Of a stretch of 64,000 nucleotides of DNA, positions 46,232 through 59,894 are shown one piece after another (position 1 is the stretch's first letter; each line of letters begins with the position of its first letter). Source of the stretch: Lepturacanthus savala (Eukaryota; Chordata; Actinopteri; Scombriformes; Trichiuridae); NCBI GenBank assembly GCA_030544235.1, contig CM060484.1:18684531-18748530 (forward strand). The letters run 5' to 3'. The notes beneath the pieces were generated by a model that ran no database searches, was not told where the DNA came from, and worked only from the letters and a program-made list of their open reading frames with translations. Both the position numbers and the translations under genes were made by a program.

Positions 46232-47251
46232 GCAGCAGCCATTTTGTTCTCCCCCTTTGACTCTCAGCTCCGCTCAGTGAACAAAGGACTTCGCTGCTGC
46301 TCCGCTCTTTGTTGGATTATTCGACGTATTTCGACGGAAATCGCCTTTTCCTGGATTATTTCTTCGTTTTCTTGGATCCCGGACGCCTGTGACGCCTTTG
46401 GACCGCCTTCAACAGGTAAGATAGACTTTTCTTGATAAATTACTGTTTTTTTTTGCCTCGTCATCCCGTTAGCATTAGCCTGCTAGCTACTTCGCCTGAG
46501 TGCTTCTGACATAACTGCTGTTAGTTTTAGTATTTCAATGGTTTTATGTCCGTGTGGGAGTCTGTGTCCAAGACGAAAAGTTATATTTTTGTTAGTATTT
46601 GGATTTTTCGTCGTTTTTTACCGTGTGATGTTGTGTGATGTTAGCATAAATGCTGTTAGCCCTTTGTGTGTGTGTGTGTTCGCTCGCTCCTGTTACTTGA
46701 CGACTTGGTGTGTGTTCATGTGAGGTTAATTGATATTTTTGACAGAATTCGTTATTTATTAGTTTTTTTTGTCGTGTAAAGTATTGTGGTAATTGTTAGC
46801 ATTAGCGCCGTTAGGCCGCTAGCTTGTTAGCCCTTTGTTCGTACCGTTAGCATTAGCCTGCTAGCTACTTCGCCTGAGTGCTTCTGACATAACTGCTGTT
46901 AGTTTTAGTATTTAAATGGTTTTATGTCCGTGTGGGAGTCTGTGTCCGAGACGAAAAGTTATATTTTTGTCAGTATTTGGATTTTTCGTCGTTTTTTACC
47001 GTGTGATGTTGTGTGATGTTAGCATAAATGCTGTTAGCCCTTTGTGTGTGTGTATGTGTCTGTGTGTGCGTGTTCACCCGTAATATGACTTGGTATGTGT
47101 TCCTGTGTGAGGTAAATTTATATGTTTGACAGAATTCGTTATTAGTTTTTTTATCGTGTAAAGTATTGTGGTAATTGTTTGCATTAGCGCCGTTAGGCGC
47201 TAGCTTGTTAGCCCTTTGTTTGATACTAACTACTGTTACTGTATTAGGAGG

Positions 47252-47292
<41 letters not shown>

Positions 47293-47602
47293 CTGCTTCG
47301 CTCGGTGACTCGATGTGTGTTCATGTGAGAGGTAAATTTATATTTTTTTTTCCTTTTTTCGTGTAAAGTATTGTGGTTATTGTTAGCATTAGCGCCGTTA
47401 GACCGCTAGCTTGTTAGCCCTTTGTGTGAGACACAACTACTGTTACTGTATTAGGAGGCTGTGTGCGTGTGCGCGAGTGTGAGAAAATCTGCTTTTGATC
47501 AATGAGCGTTTTTTAAGAACTAGTGTGATCTTAATGTAGTTAAAAGGTTTTCAGTTAAAGTGCATCATTATTTTAATGTCAGAATATTACTGTGAAGTTG
47601 GG

Positions 47603-47650
47603 GTGTGTGTAATTGAACATATTAATGTGATTTTGATCCATTTAACTGGT

Positions 47651-47682
<32 letters not shown>

Positions 47683-47720
47683 ATTGGACATAGTCATGTG
47701 ATTTTTATGCATTTAACTGG

Positions 47721-47762
<42 letters not shown>

Positions 47763-48025
47763 TTGGACATAGTCGTGTGATTTTGATGCATTTAACTGGT
47801 TTTGTGTGTGTGTGTGTGTGATTGGACATAGTCATGTGATTTTGATGCATTTAACTGGTTGTGTGTGTGTGTGATTGAACATAGTCATGTGATTTTGATC
47901 CATTTAACTGGTTGTGTGTGTGTGTGTGTGTGTGATTGAACATAGTCATGTGATTTTGATGCATTTAACTGGTTGTGTGTGTGTGTGATTGAACATAGTC
48001 ATGTGATTTTGATCCATTTAACTGG

Positions 48026-48069
<44 letters not shown>

Positions 48070-48596
48070 TTGAACATAGTCATGTGATTTTGATGCATTT
48101 AACTGGTTGTGTGTGTGTGTGTGTGTGTGTGTGATTGAACATAGTCATGTGATTTTGATGCATTTAACTGGTTGTGTGTGTGTGGTTGAACAGTCATGTG
48201 ATTTTGATGCATTTACCTGGTTGTGTGTGTGTGTGTGTGTGTGTGTGATTGAACATAGTCATGTGATTTTGATGCATTTAACTGGTTGTGTGTGTGTGTG
48301 TGTGTGTGTGTGATTGAACATAGTCATGTGATTTTGATGCATTTAACTGGTTGTGTGTGTGTGTGTGTGTGTGTGGTTGAACAGTCATGTGATTTTGATG
48401 CATTTACCTGGTTGTGTGTGTGTGTGTGTGTGTGTGTGATTGAACATAGTCATGTGATTTTGATGCATTTAACTGGTTGTGTGTGTGTGTGTGATTGGAC
48501 ATATTAATGTGATTTTGATGCATTTAACTGGTTGTGTGTGTGTGTGTGTGTGTGTGTGATTGAACATAGTCATGTGATTTTGATGCATTTAACTGG

Positions 48597-48630
<34 letters not shown>

Positions 48631-49086
48631 TTGGACATATTCATGTGATTTTGATGCATTTAACTGGTTGTGTGTGTGTGTGTGTGTGTGATTGAACATA
48701 GTCATGTGATTTTGATGCATTTAACTGGTTGTGTGTGTGATTGAACATAGTCATGTGATTTTGATGCATTTAACTGGTTGTGTGTGTGTGTGTGTGGTTG
48801 AACAGTCATGTGATTTTGATGCATTTACCTGGTTGTGTGTGTGTGTGTGTGTGTGTGATTGAACATAGTCATGTGATTTTGATGCATTTAACTGGTTGTG
48901 TGTGTGTGTGTGTGTGGTTGAACAGTCATGTGATTTTGATGCATTTACCTGGTTGTGTGTGTGTGTGTGTGTGTGATTGAACATAGTCATGTGATTTTGA
49001 TGCATTTAACTGGTTGTGTGTGTGTGTGTGTGTGTGTGTGATTGAACATAGTCATGTGATTTTGATCCATTTAACTGGTTGTGTGT
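47603..49086 (+). repeat. GT minisatellite of U5
   Basis: As U1, with GT-tract length changes; junction at 49086/49087. Confidence 0.85.
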
Positions 49087-50406
49087 AAGTAAGACTTATT
49101 CGTCATTTTATAATCTGCTTGGTTGTTGTGTTTTTCCAGTTAATGCATCTACACTGTAATATCACTAAAGAATGTTAATGGTCATTGATAGTAACTGGTC
49201 ATTGATAGTAACTGGTCGCCTCACTTTACCACCTTCTACAGCGGCTCCACTGACAGCATCCTGACCTACAACATCACTTCCTGGTTCAGCAGCTGCAGTT
49301 TCCATGGACAACAAAGAGAGCCAATCAGGACCGATGAAGACCGCCTACAGAACCGTTGCTGCTCCTGTCTCATCCTGATGGCGCTCTACCAACAGCAATG
49401 CATTCACACAGCTACCTCCACCATCAAAGACCCACTCCACCCTTCACTATGATCAACATGTTTTACAAGCTGTAGGGCTTCAAGTGGACTGAATCCCCCC
49501 ACACACACACTCACTGACACCCTGAACCCCCCAAACACACACCACCCCCCCCAGCTAGACAACAACCAAGGACAAGGTTTGAACTGATTTAAGGACATGT
49601 CTGAATTACTTTAAACAGCACTGGATTGGAGACATTGAAGCACCTTTTACTGAACCTCTGAAATTATTTGGTTATTAATGCTGTGAAATACTGTTTTAAA
49701 TATGTGATTGAAAATATATTTTTATATAGATAGAAATTGTTAGTAGTCATTTAATCACCATTTTCTTTTAATGTAATGTCAATGATGAGAAGCAATTTAA
49801 TTTCAGACTGAATGTAAATGTGGAGTGAAATGACAATAAAGTTAACTTTGAATGTTAAATCTAATGTCTGAGGATTTTAATAACATACATAGATGTACTG
49901 TGAAGTTTTTAGGGTAAGTATGTTATACATGGATATTAATACATTATATATAGATATTTTTATATAATTGACATAAATACATGAATAAATTAATTTAAAT
50001 GAAATAATGTATTAATGAGGTATAGAGCTACATATCAAAGACATCACATCTCATAAGAAAACCCTCCTCAATGCTGATGTTAGAAAATATCTTTACTTGG
50101 AGGATAAAATTCAGTTTTTGACTTAGAAGCAGTGGGTCTCTGTCAGTGATGTCATCATCACCATGGAAACACCACAGCTTGGTGGCTAAGGTGATTTCTC
50201 TGAAAGGGCTGAAAGCTGATTGGTCAATAGTTTTTCATCAATAACTTTGGATCTGAAGTCCCCACAACCATCAAACTTTGTAGTATCAATAAAGAGGACC
50301 CCCCCATCCCATCCATGGCATCACCTTTACATTAAACTGCAGCAAGGACCCCCGACACCCCCAGAGCCCAGCCCCAACTCTCACAATTTCCGCGGGAATT
50401 GTCTAG

Positions 50407-50521
50407 TTAGTTGGGGCTGGCGTAGCACAGTCCAACTCACCCCCAGAGCATTGAACAATGCACTGGGGGTGAGTTGGACTGGCGAAGCCAGTCCAACTCT
50501 TGTAATCCTACACCTATATTA
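50407..50521 (+). repeat. 5' terminal cruciform module of U6
   Basis: Same sequence and hairpins as at 5318-5432; here it directly follows the CTAG of U5. Confidence 0.8.
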
Positions 50522-51359
50522 TTTATATATTTATATCTTCTTCCGTAAAAAGTTTGGCTCGCTTCTCCTCCTAGGTTTTTGAGAAAACCCCCACAATAGT
50601 TATATCAAAACGACCGGCTCGGCCGGGAATGGTGTGGAATGACTTTTCTCAGAGATTCCCGTTACTATGGCGACGTAGTCGGAGTTTTCGTTCGGAATTT
50701 CGGCCCCATTCATTCCGGATGGGAGGCTAGAGTGGGTGATGTCATCGTTAGAGTGTAGAGGGAGAAAAAATGACCCTGAAAAAAACATTTATAAATTGCC
50801 GGTGTAGCCACAATTTTAACCGCACATCAATAATTTTTACGTCAAAACGTAGGCCCGACCGTCCTGATCGCTCCAATATCACTATCCAAGCTGAAAGTTC
50901 AGCGGTTTTCTCGCTATGAGCCTCCAAGCGCAGCTTGGTCCCCCTTTTGCTCCCATTCAGTCCCATATTAAATTTGAATTTGAAAAACCTGGATTTTCCA
51001 AATCTTCCTACTTTTCAAACTGCTCCCGTGGGCACAGTTTTCAAGTTACAGAAATAAGAATTATATCACTATGACCGGGCGAGGGTTTGCTCTCAGAAAA
51101 TATGATCATTTTTTCTCCATCTTTTACGGTTTTCGAATTATAAGCATTTGTTCGGCGTGTGGTCCGACCAGTGATAGCCTTTCTGCCTCCCCAGATTTTG
51201 TCGGTTAGTCATGAATTCAAATGCAGCAGAGCAGTTAGTCACCATGGTAACGGCCCAGCTGCTGCAGAGGGCTGATCAGACACTGAGCTGATAGCTGATT
51301 GGCTGAATGGTTTTCATCAATAACTTTGGATCTAAAGGTTCCACAGTCACCAAACCTTA

Positions 51360-51563
51360 TAGGTGGCGGCGATAGCCGCCACATAAAGGTTTTATAATGA
51401 ATAAATCTAATAGGTGGCGGCGATAGCCGCCACATACTGGTTTTATAATGAATAAATCTAATAGGTGGCGGCGATAGCCGCCACATACTGGTTTTATAAT
51501 GAATAAATCTAATAGGTGGCGGCGATAGCCGCCACATAAAGATTTTATAATGAATAAAACTAA
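51360..51563 (+). repeat. Four 51-bp hairpin repeats (U6)
   Basis: Same array as in U2, period 51, four copies. Confidence 0.85.
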
Positions 51564-52623
51564 TAGGTTCAATCACCAAACCTAATAATTAAATAGTGGC
51601 AGTGATAGCTATAGCTGCCATCTATTGACCTGCATGACCCTTCATTTATTTAAGATATAAAATGCAGTGTTCCCAATGCATTTAAATAATAAACACAATA
51701 AGGAGTTTGGATTTACTCATGTTTTTAAAGATATTGCTATTACTTTGAAATCAACTGCATGTCAATAAACAAATTGAAAATATATTTTTTTACATCAACT
51801 CACAATACTACACACAATACTGCATATGGAAATTCATTATTTGTTATGTCCTTGTATTCCTTAAATTTGAAATGGTCATATCTACTGTCACATATTACAT
51901 ATTACATTAATTCTAACATTATTAACCTTCTATTTTTAGAATGAATTTACTGTATTCAAAAATTATACATAATAAATTGTATTTTACAAACTGGTATTTT
52001 AATTAGAAATTAATAGAATATTTATATAAGAGAATTGTACCATATAGTAATAGTTACATAACAGTATACTAACACTAATAGTATTATAATACTCTATATT
52101 CTGCTACTACTATTCATAATATAATACATTGTAATTTTATTATATAAAATAATACAAAGTAACATTAATAATTATATAATTTAATATATGACATAAAATA
52201 ATAGTATGACAGTATATTCATATATTATATTTGGTTGTTTAATATTTATTTATTTATTTAATATTTTATTTCATATATTAATAATTACTTACATTTTTAA
52301 TCAAGTATCTGTAATAAATGAATTCAGATATATTATCTATTAGTGGCAGTAGTGTGGATCTGTATGATTTATTTAAGGTTAAAACTAAAAAATCACAGTT
52401 TATTGGTCAGGAGACTCAAGAAAATAATAAAAACATTAAAACAAAGACATATTATAGAATATATCAGGATCACATCAAGAAAAAAAGGAGTAAAAACTAT
52501 AAATACACATTTAAACTACTCAGGACTTTCAGGGGAAAATAAAGACTAATAAAATAATTATTTTTATTTTTTTTAATCTCTAAATCGTTGAATTATCGTC
52601 ATTTATCGGTTTCAGAATCGACG

Positions 52624-52665
52624 GAATCTTCTAGAAGGACTGACGTCATCATCCAGTATAAATAG
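52624..52665 (+). promoter_or_regulatory. Promoter of U6: HSE, CRE, TATA
   Basis: HSE 52624-52636, CRE 52641-52648 and TATA from 52657, identical to U4. Confidence 0.7.
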
Positions 52666-53685
52666 GCAGCAGCCATTTTGTTCTCCCCCTTTGACTCTCA
52701 GCTCCGCTCAGTGAACAAAGGACTTCGCTGCTGCTCCGCTCTTTGTTGGATTATTCGACGTATTTCGACGGAAATCGCCTTTTCCTGGATTATTTCTTCG
52801 TTTTCTTGGATCCCGGACGCCTGTGACGCCTTTGGACCGCCTTCAACAGGTAAGATAGACTTTTCTTGATAAATTACTGTTTTTTTTTGCCTCGTCATCC
52901 CGTTAGCATTAGCCTGCTAGCTACTTCGCCTGAGTGCTTCTGACATAACTGCTGTTAGTTTTAGTATTTCAATGGTTTTATGTCCGTGTGGGAGTCTGTG
53001 TCCAAGACGAAAAGTTATATTTTTGTTAGTATTTGGATTTTTCGTCGTTTTTTACCGTGTGATGTTGTGTGATGTTAGCATAAATGCTGTTAGCCCTTTG
53101 TGTGTGTGTGTGTTCGCTCGCTCCTGTTACTTGACGACTTGGTGTGTGTTCATGTGAGGTTAATTGATATTTTTGACAGAATTCGTTATTTATTAGTTTT
53201 TTTTGTCGTGTAAAGTATTGTGGTAATTGTTAGCATTAGCGCCGTTAGGCCGCTAGCTTGTTAGCCCTTTGTTCGTACCGTTAGCATTAGCCTGCTAGCT
53301 ACTTCGCCTGAGTGCTTCTGACATAACTGCTGTTAGTTTTAGTATTTAAATGGTTTTATGTCCGTGTGGGAGTCTGTGTCCGAGACGAAAAGTTATATTT
53401 TTGTCAGTATTTGGATTTTTCGTCGTTTTTTACCGTGTGATGTTGTGTGATGTTAGCATAAATGCTGTTAGCCCTTTGTGTGTGTGTATGTGTCTGTGTG
53501 TGCGTGTTCACCCGTAATATGACTTGGTATGTGTTCCTGTGTGAGGTAAATTTATATGTTTGACAGAATTCGTTATTAGTTTTTTTATCGTGTAAAGTAT
53601 TGTGGTAATTGTTTGCATTAGCGCCGTTAGGCGCTAGCTTGTTAGCCCTTTGTTTGATACTAACTACTGTTACTGTATTAGGAGG

Positions 53686-53726
<41 letters not shown>

Positions 53727-54036
53727 CTGCTTCGCTCGGTGACTCGATGTGTGTTCATGTGAGAGGTAAATTTATATTTTTTTTTCCTTTTTTCGTGTAA
53801 AGTATTGTGGTTATTGTTAGCATTAGCGCCGTTAGACCGCTAGCTTGTTAGCCCTTTGTGTGAGACACAACTACTGTTACTGTATTAGGAGGCTGTGTGC
53901 GTGTGCGCGAGTGTGAGAAAATCTGCTTTTGATCAATGAGCGTTTTTTAAGAACTAGTGTGATCTTAATGTAGTTAAAAGGTTTTCAGTTAAAGTGCATC
54001 ATTATTTTAATGTCAGAATATTACTGTGAAGTTGGG

Positions 54037-54084
54037 GTGTGTGTAATTGAACATATTAATGTGATTTTGATCCATTTAACTGGT

Positions 54085-54116
<32 letters not shown>

Positions 54117-54154
54117 ATTGGACATAGTCATGTGATTTTTATGCATTTAACTGG

Positions 54155-54196
<42 letters not shown>

Positions 54197-54459
54197 TTGG
54201 ACATAGTCGTGTGATTTTGATGCATTTAACTGGTTTTGTGTGTGTGTGTGTGTGATTGGACATAGTCATGTGATTTTGATGCATTTAACTGGTTGTGTGT
54301 GTGTGTGATTGAACATAGTCATGTGATTTTGATCCATTTAACTGGTTGTGTGTGTGTGTGTGTGTGTGATTGAACATAGTCATGTGATTTTGATGCATTT
54401 AACTGGTTGTGTGTGTGTGTGATTGAACATAGTCATGTGATTTTGATCCATTTAACTGG

Positions 54460-54503
<44 letters not shown>

Positions 54504-55030
54504 TTGAACATAGTCATGTGATTTTGATGCATTTAACTGGTTGTGTGTGTGTGTGTGTGTGTGTGTGATTGAACATAGTCATGTGATTTTGATGCATTTA
54601 ACTGGTTGTGTGTGTGTGGTTGAACAGTCATGTGATTTTGATGCATTTACCTGGTTGTGTGTGTGTGTGTGTGTGTGTGTGATTGAACATAGTCATGTGA
54701 TTTTGATGCATTTAACTGGTTGTGTGTGTGTGTGTGTGTGTGTGTGATTGAACATAGTCATGTGATTTTGATGCATTTAACTGGTTGTGTGTGTGTGTGT
54801 GTGTGTGTGGTTGAACAGTCATGTGATTTTGATGCATTTACCTGGTTGTGTGTGTGTGTGTGTGTGTGTGTGATTGAACATAGTCATGTGATTTTGATGC
54901 ATTTAACTGGTTGTGTGTGTGTGTGTGATTGGACATATTAATGTGATTTTGATGCATTTAACTGGTTGTGTGTGTGTGTGTGTGTGTGTGTGATTGAACA
55001 TAGTCATGTGATTTTGATGCATTTAACTGG

Positions 55031-55066
<36 letters not shown>

Positions 55067-55522
55067 TTGGACATATTCATGTGATTTTGATGCATTTAAC
55101 TGGTTGTGTGTGTGTGTGTGTGTGTGATTGAACATAGTCATGTGATTTTGATGCATTTAACTGGTTGTGTGTGTGATTGAACATAGTCATGTGATTTTGA
55201 TGCATTTAACTGGTTGTGTGTGTGTGTGTGTGGTTGAACAGTCATGTGATTTTGATGCATTTACCTGGTTGTGTGTGTGTGTGTGTGTGTGTGATTGAAC
55301 ATAGTCATGTGATTTTGATGCATTTAACTGGTTGTGTGTGTGTGTGTGTGTGGTTGAACAGTCATGTGATTTTGATGCATTTACCTGGTTGTGTGTGTGT
55401 GTGTGTGTGTGATTGAACATAGTCATGTGATTTTGATGCATTTAACTGGTTGTGTGTGTGTGTGTGTGTGTGTGTGATTGAACATAGTCATGTGATTTTG
55501 ATCCATTTAACTGGTTGTGTGT
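54037..55522 (+). repeat. GT minisatellite of U6
   Basis: As U1, with GT-tract length changes; junction at 55522/55523. Confidence 0.85.
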
Positions 55523-56842
55523 AAGTAAGACTTATTCGTCATTTTATAATCTGCTTGGTTGTTGTGTTTTTCCAGTTAATGCATCTACACTGTAATATCA
55601 CTAAAGAATGTTAATGGTCATTGATAGTAACTGGTCATTGATAGTAACTGGTCGCCTCACTTTACCACCTTCTACAGCGGCTCCACTGACAGCATCCTGA
55701 CCTACAACATCACTTCCTGGTTCAGCAGCTGCAGTTTCCATGGACAACAAAGAGAGCCAATCAGGACCGATGAAGACCGCCTACAGAACCGTTGCTGCTC
55801 CTGTCTCATCCTGATGGCGCTCTACCAACAGCAATGCATTCACACAGCTACCTCCACCATCAAAGACCCACTCCACCCTTCACTATGATCAACATGTTTT
55901 ACAAGCTGTAGGGCTTCAAGTGGACTGAATCCCCCCACACACACACTCACTGACACCCTGAACCCCCCAAACACACACCACCCCCCCCAGCTAGACAACA
56001 ACCAAGGACAAGGTTTGAACTGATTTAAGGACATGTCTGAATTACTTTAAACAGCACTGGATTGGAGACATTGAAGCACCTTTTACTGAACCTCTGAAAT
56101 TATTTGGTTATTAATGCTGTGAAATACTGTTTTAAATATGTGATTGAAAATATATTTTTATATAGATAGAAATTGTTAGTAGTCATTTAATCACCATTTT
56201 CTTTTAATGTAATGTCAATGATGAGAAGCAATTTAATTTCAGACTGAATGTAAATGTGGAGTGAAATGACAATAAAGTTAACTTTGAATGTTAAATCTAA
56301 TGTCTGAGGATTTTAATAACATACATAGATGTACTGTGAAGTTTTTAGGGTAAGTATGTTATACATGGATATTAATACATTATATATAGATATTTTTATA
56401 TAATTGACATAAATACATGAATAAATTAATTTAAATGAAATAATGTATTAATGAGGTATAGAGCTACATATCAAAGACATCACATCTCATAAGAAAACCC
56501 TCCTCAATGCTGATGTTAGAAAATATCTTTACTTGGAGGATAAAATTCAGTTTTTGACTTAGAAGCAGTGGGTCTCTGTCAGTGATGTCATCATCACCAT
56601 GGAAACACCACAGCTTGGTGGCTAAGGTGATTTCTCTGAAAGGGCTGAAAGCTGATTGGTCAATAGTTTTTCATCAATAACTTTGGATCTGAAGTCCCCA
56701 CAACCATCAAACTTTGTAGTATCAATAAAGAGGACCCCCCCATCCCATCCATGGCATCACCTTTACATTAAACTGCAGCAAGGACCCCCGACACCCCCAG
56801 AGCCCAGCCCCAACTCTCACAATTTCCGCGGGAATTGTCTAG

Positions 56843-57961
56843 TTTATATCTATCTTCTTCCGTAAAAAGTTTGGCTCGCTTCTCCTCCTAGGTTTTTGAG
56901 AAAACCCCCACAAAAGTTATATCAAAACGACCGGCTCGGCCGGGAATCGTGTGGAATGACTTTTCTCAGAGATTCCCGTTACTATGGCGACGTAGTCGGA
57001 ATTTTCGTTCGGAATTTTGGCCCCATTCATTCCGGATGGGAGGCTAGAGTGGGTGATGTCATCGTTAGAGTGTAGAGGGAGAAAAAATGACCCTAAAAAA
57101 TAAATTTATAAATTGCCGGCGTAGCCACAATTTTAACCGCACATCAATAATTTTTACATCAAAACGTAGGCACGACCGTCCTGATCGCTCCAATATCACT
57201 ATCCAAGCTGAAAGGTCAGCGGTTTTCTCGCTATGAGCCTCCAAGCGCAGCTTGGTCCCTCTTTTGCTCCCATTCGATCCCATATTAAATTTGAATTTGA
57301 AAAACCTGGATTTTCCAAATCTTCCTACTTTTTAAACTGCTCCCGTGGGCACATTTTTCAAGTTACAGAAATAAAAATTATATCACCACGACCGGGCGAG
57401 GGTTTCCTCTCAGAAAATATGATTATTTTTTCTCCATCTTTCACGGTTTTCGAATTATGAGCATTTGTTCAGCATGTGGTCTGACCAGTGATAGCCTTTC
57501 TGCCTCCCCAGATTTTGTCGGTTAGTCATGAATTCAAATGCAGCAGAGCAGTTAGTCACCATGGTAACGGCCCAGCTGCTGCAGAGGGCTGATCAGACAC
57601 TGAGCTGATAGCTGATTGGCTGAATGGTTTTCATCAATAACTTTGGATCTAAACCTCCTACAACCATATAACTTGGTGGAGATCATGTTGAAGACCAATC
57701 AAACTCATTCATTACTGTTGGGGCCCCGCCTCCTCAAAGCTGATTGGCTCATGGGTTTCCCTTAATAACTTTGGATCTAAAGGTCGCAGGGTCACCAAAC
57801 TTTCTGAGATTGATAATACTGACACCCCGCATCATCCTAAGCCACATGGAGGTCACCACGGCGACGTAGTCGCCGTTTCGGTGCAATAGATTCCCACGCA
57901 CCGACCCCGACACCCCCAGAGCCCAGCCCCAACTCTCACAATTTCCGCGGGAATTGTCTAG
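56843..57961 (+). mobile_element. M2: medium non-autonomous Helentron, 1119 bp, right edge of array
   Basis: Apparently identical to M1, ending in the palindrome and CTAG (57958-57961). The next base begins non-Helentron DNA (TTTGTCCTGTATTTTGG, a Tc1-like remnant). This is the only place in the window where a family 3' end meets unrelated sequence, so it fixes the 3' terminus of the family at CTAG (or CTAGT). Confidence 0.8.
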
Positions 57962-58331
57962 TTTGTCCTGTATTTTGGTGCGATATCTACATAGGTGTAT
58001 AGAGGCGCATTTCCAGCAACTATCACTCCAGTGTTCTAATGGAACAATGTGTTTGCTCATTGCATCAGAAGGCTAATTGATGATTAGAAAACCCTTGTGC
58101 AATCATGTTAGCACGGCTGAAAACAGTGTAGAGCTTAGAGAAGCTGACCTTTATTTGACAAAAGCAAAGTTTGAAGAAAAACATTTTTATTTCAAATGCA
58201 AATCATTATTTCTAACCTTGTCAATGTCTTGATTATATTTTCTATTCATTTTACAGCTCATGGTGGTAAATGAAAGTGTGACTTTTCATGAAAAACACAA
58301 ATTTGTCTGGGTGACCCCAAACTTTTGAACC
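57962..58331. mobile_element. Degenerate Tc1-like element remnant at the array edge
   Basis: The segment from TTTGTCCTGTATTTTGG through ATTTCCAGCAACTATCACTCC, CAGAAGGCTAATTGATGATT and GCTGAAAACAGTGTAGAGC to AAATTTGTCTGGGTGACCCC and AAACTTTTGAACC resembles the ends of a common fish Tc1-like transposon brought together without the transposase gene. The outer 5' terminus is missing because the Helentron array starts exactly here. Identified from memory of the family, not by search. Confidence 0.6.
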
Positions 58332-58344
58332 CTGATGATTCAGC

Positions 58345-58580
58345 AGTGATGGAAAGTATATTTTCAGTACTACTATATAAGTAGTACTGTGCTTAAATAG
58401 AATTTGAAATAATTGTACTTTACTTGAGCATTTACATTTTATGCCACTCTATACCTTCACCCCTATTCATTTCAGAAGGAGATAATATACTTTTGACTAA
58501 ATTTATTTAACGCCTTACAAAAAGCAAGCGTAGTCAGGGTCACATATCAGGTTATGAGTTGTTAATCTTTATAATCAAGT
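58345..58580. repeat. Degenerate hAT-like fish repeat fragment
   Basis: Starts CAGTGATGGAAAGTA and continues with TTGTACTTTACTTGAGCATT, TTTTATGCCACTCTATACC and TACTTTTGACTAAATTTATT. This resembles a widespread acanthomorph hAT-type MITE with TACTTTTACTTGAG motifs. Strongly worn; end uncertain. Confidence 0.45.
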
Positions 58581-59420
58581 ATCTGTAAATATGCAGATAT
58601 TGTGAGTGACAGTTATTTTTGTGACTTGGTTACTTTAGACAAAATACATATTCTCTATATATAATAAAGCTGTGATTAACTGACATAAATTGAATCTGGG
58701 GACATGTGGAGTTTGCTGTATGCACTGTACCTGATGGAAATTCAGAGGCAACATGCCACTTACAGAGAGTTGGAGATGGGGGTTGTGGTGTCAGTGGGGG
58801 CCAAACAGCCTATAATCCAGCTATGAATATCATGATTAACCAGAGAGGAAGCCAGGGCTGGTGAGGATGAAGGTTAAACTTGACTTTGTCACTAATTAAT
58901 TTAGCATGAGTGAAAGTGTTGAACCTTCACTTATTAAAGCACCTTGTCGGTGTTAATCTGTGAAGAGAAAAGCACAAAGTGGTGTTTACTTAAAAATACG
59001 CTTTCACCTTGCTGTAACATTCAACCACTTACCAGTGCAGGCGTGTGTACTTTCATTTCCCCCATCTTCAAGGAGGCTAATGCCAAGTGCATTATCACAT
59101 GCACTGTAATTAAGACTTTCACATCTCCTGCTTAGTTCAGCGCATTAGTGGGATAAAAATGGCCAGAGGACAGAGCGTTGGTGTTTTATCTTAAAGGTTA
59201 GTTAAAATCAGACTGACTTGCTGTTTTGGCACAATGCAGACACTCCCTATGATAACCCCAATTAACATATCTACTCAAATACCCATTTATTTACTGATCA
59301 GGCTCTTTATCTAAGACTTTTGCTAACCACTCCTTTCACAATATGGTCTTTCACAAGGATGCTTCTTGGCTTTTGGCATTGTTGGTTAACCTTGGAAGGT
59401 ATGTAAAATGTACATCTAGA
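58581..59420. other. Unassigned flank sequence
   Basis: No convincing exon, RNA gene or repeat family was recognised. Short open frames here have no coding character. Confidence 0.4.
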
Positions 59421-59560
59421 GGTAGAGGAGGTACCCAGAACATTTACTTGAGTAAAAGTAGAAATACTCTAGTCCTGAATGAAAATGTTACTTACATAAA
59501 AGTACAATGTATGACAGTACTCACTTTGCAGATGTGCTATATTACTATAGTCTGAAAACA
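59421..59560. repeat. Second degenerate hAT-like fragment
   Basis: GAGGTACCCAGAACATTTACTTGAGTAAAAGTAGAAATAC and following AAAAGTACAATGT resemble the opposite end of the same TACTTTTACTT family seen at 58345. The original boundaries are lost. A further weak fragment with similar words is at 61640-61780. Confidence 0.4.
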
Positions 59561-59894
59561 ATTTGATTTAGATTTTTAATTAAATTTTAAAATCTGACTA
59601 ATTCCAGTAGATTCTACCAGTCTTCATGAAGACCGCCTCTTCATGAAGTCTCTGTTATTAAAAACAGACCATTTTTAATGAACTATAAACTATTCTGAAC
59701 TGTTAAATCTCTTAAATAGGAGTGTTTACTTCCTGCTCTTATTATTGGAAAAAAATAGTGCAAATATTTCTACAAATAATAATCCTATCTTGCCAATAGA
59801 GAGCACTAAATGTGGTGTGTCACAAATAATTCTGTCTACACTAAAAACAAATGGAACATAAATCAGAAAAACAAACAAACAAAAAAAAAAACTA

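Larger units (their letters stand above)
43973..50406 (+). mobile_element. U5: complete 6434-bp non-autonomous Helentron
   Basis: Same organisation as U2. It has a 5' cruciform module (43973-44087), 51-bp hairpin array (44926-45129; its first repeat reads aaagatttt rather than aaaggtttt), HSE (46190), CRE (46207), TATA (46223), exon 1 donor after 46415, intron minisatellite (about 47603-49086), deletion junction 49086/49087, LINE RT fossil (49231-49452), AATAAA (49835) and 3' CTAG (50403-50406). No coding exons. Confidence 0.85.
50407..56842 (+). mobile_element. U6: complete 6436-bp non-autonomous Helentron
   Basis: Same organisation as U2. It has a 5' cruciform module (50407-50521), 51-bp hairpin array (51360-51563), HSE (52624), CRE (52641), TATA (52657), exon 1 donor after 52849, intron minisatellite (about 54037-55522), deletion junction 55522/55523, LINE RT fossil (55667-55888), AATAAA (56271) and 3' CTAG (56839-56842). 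It is followed by M2, exactly as U4 is followed by M1, so U-M was probably duplicated as a block. Confidence 0.85.
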
